From: Micrococcales bacterium
Lineage (GTDB): Bacteria > Actinomycetota > Actinomycetes > Actinomycetales > Dermatophilaceae
Assembly (NCBI GenBank): GCA_003132125.1
Contig: PKWT01000103.1
Location: 1-5,805, forward strand
Direction of reading: 5' to 3'
DNA: 5,805 bases
In this document: positions 5,443 through 5,805 of the stretch, in pieces
Layout of the letters: each line of letters begins with the position of its first letter
Numbering within the stretch: the stretch's first letter is position 1
The notes under the pieces: model-generated
Told to the model about the DNA's origin: nothing
Seen by the model: the letters and a program-made list of their open reading frames with translations, nothing else
Database searches by the model: none
Position numbers and translations under genes: made by a program

Positions 5443-5805
5443 TCAGCTGAAGGAGTCGCCGCAGGCGCAGGAGCTGCCTGCATTGGGGTTGTCGATGGTG
5501 AAACCCTGCTTCTCGATGGTGTCGGCGAAGTCGATCGACGCGCCGTCGAGGTAGGGGGCACTCATCCGGTCGATGACGACCTCGACACCACCGAAGTCGA
5601 CGACCAGGTCGCCGTCGAGGGTGCGCTCATCGAAGTACAGCTGGTAGACCAAGCCTGAACAGCCACCGGGCTGCACGCCAACCCGCAGACGAAGGTCGTC
5701 GCGGCCCTCTTGCTCGAGCAGGCTCTTGACCTTGACCGCGGCCACATCGGACAGCAGCACACCGTGCGCTGGCTTGTCGGCGCCGGCTTCCTCGGCAACT
5801 GCCTG
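5443..5805 (-). CDS. erpA: HesB/IscA/ErpA-family iron-sulfur cluster insertion protein, N-terminus beyond window
   Basis: A-type carrier that takes Fe-S clusters from the assembly scaffold and inserts them into target enzymes; cytoplasmic. The frame is open from the stop at 5443 to the right edge (120 codons, no stop), so the true start lies outside. The GTG at 5760 is internal, since upstream codons read ADKPAHGVLLSDVA, matching the family N-terminus. The three cluster-binding cysteines are present: one in PGGCSGLVY (window residue 49) and two in SSCACGDSFS (113 and 115). DRMSAPYLDGASIDFADTIEKQ is a family block that I recall as nearly identical in M. tuberculosis Rv2204c. In mycobacteria this gene is also close to adoK and ctaC. 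The name erpA rather than a generic HesB/IscA name rests on that similarity. Confidence 0.93.
   Translation of the reverse strand, partial: QAVAEEAGADKPAHGVLLSDVAAVKVKSLLEQEGRDDLRLRVGVQPGGCSGLVYQLYFDERTLDGDLVVDFGGVEVVIDRMSAPYLDGASIDFADTIEKQGFTIDNPNAGSSCACGDSFS

Noticed and set aside
5562..5798. A second minus-strand frame over erpA
   Set aside because: It is a shifted reading of the ErpA gene, which has all three cluster cysteines in the other frame.
1..5805. tRNA or rRNA genes, CRISPR arrays, insertion sequences or phage attachment sites
   Set aside because: No regularly spaced repeats, transposase motifs or tRNA-like cloverleaf were seen; nearly all the sequence is accounted for by housekeeping genes.

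Overview
The window looks like the chromosome of a high-GC Gram-positive actinobacterium, probably Propionibacteriales or a relative; the lineage is inferred. The base composition is GC-rich with strongly G/C third codon positions. Several genes appear to start with GTG directly behind a TANNNT -10 box. The adenosine-kinase-like and HesB/ErpA-like proteins closely resemble Mycobacterium tuberculosis Rv2202c and Rv2204c, which also sit near ctaC there (recalled, not searched).

Layout. On the minus strand, the left part holds an overlapping ctaC-ctaD pair (aa3 cytochrome c oxidase subunits II and I); ctaD runs off the left edge. A short divergent promoter region (about 1829-1952) separates ctaC from a plus-strand pair. 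That pair is a cysteine-desulfurase-fold protein (1953-3149) and a TusA-like sulfur carrier (3146-3436), joined by an ATGA overlap. TusA converges on, and overlaps by 61 bp, the minus-strand aat (leucyl/phenylalanyl-tRNA-protein transferase). Aat lies 18 bp downstream of the minus-strand adoK-like PfkB kinase. Next come a 117-bp regulatory gap with a perfect 12-bp inverted repeat, an unrecognised 67-residue plus-strand ORF, a 19-bp tandem duplication across its stop codon, and a minus-strand erpA/HesB gene running off the right edge.

How the genes relate. CtaC and CtaD form the copper/heme core of the terminal oxidase. ErpA delivers Fe-S clusters. AdoK salvages adenosine. Aat tags proteins for the N-degron pathway. 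The sulfur pair is the surprise. The NifS/IscS-fold protein keeps the mobile-loop cysteine and the substrate arginine, but has lost the PLP Schiff-base lysine and the residues that hold the PLP phosphate. It contains no lysine anywhere in 398 residues. It therefore cannot work as a normal PLP cysteine desulfurase, yet it remains intact and translationally coupled to a TusA protein with a complete CPxP motif. This is the best candidate for something undescribed in the window. The rest is mostly ordinary housekeeping sequence with a few regulatory curiosities.
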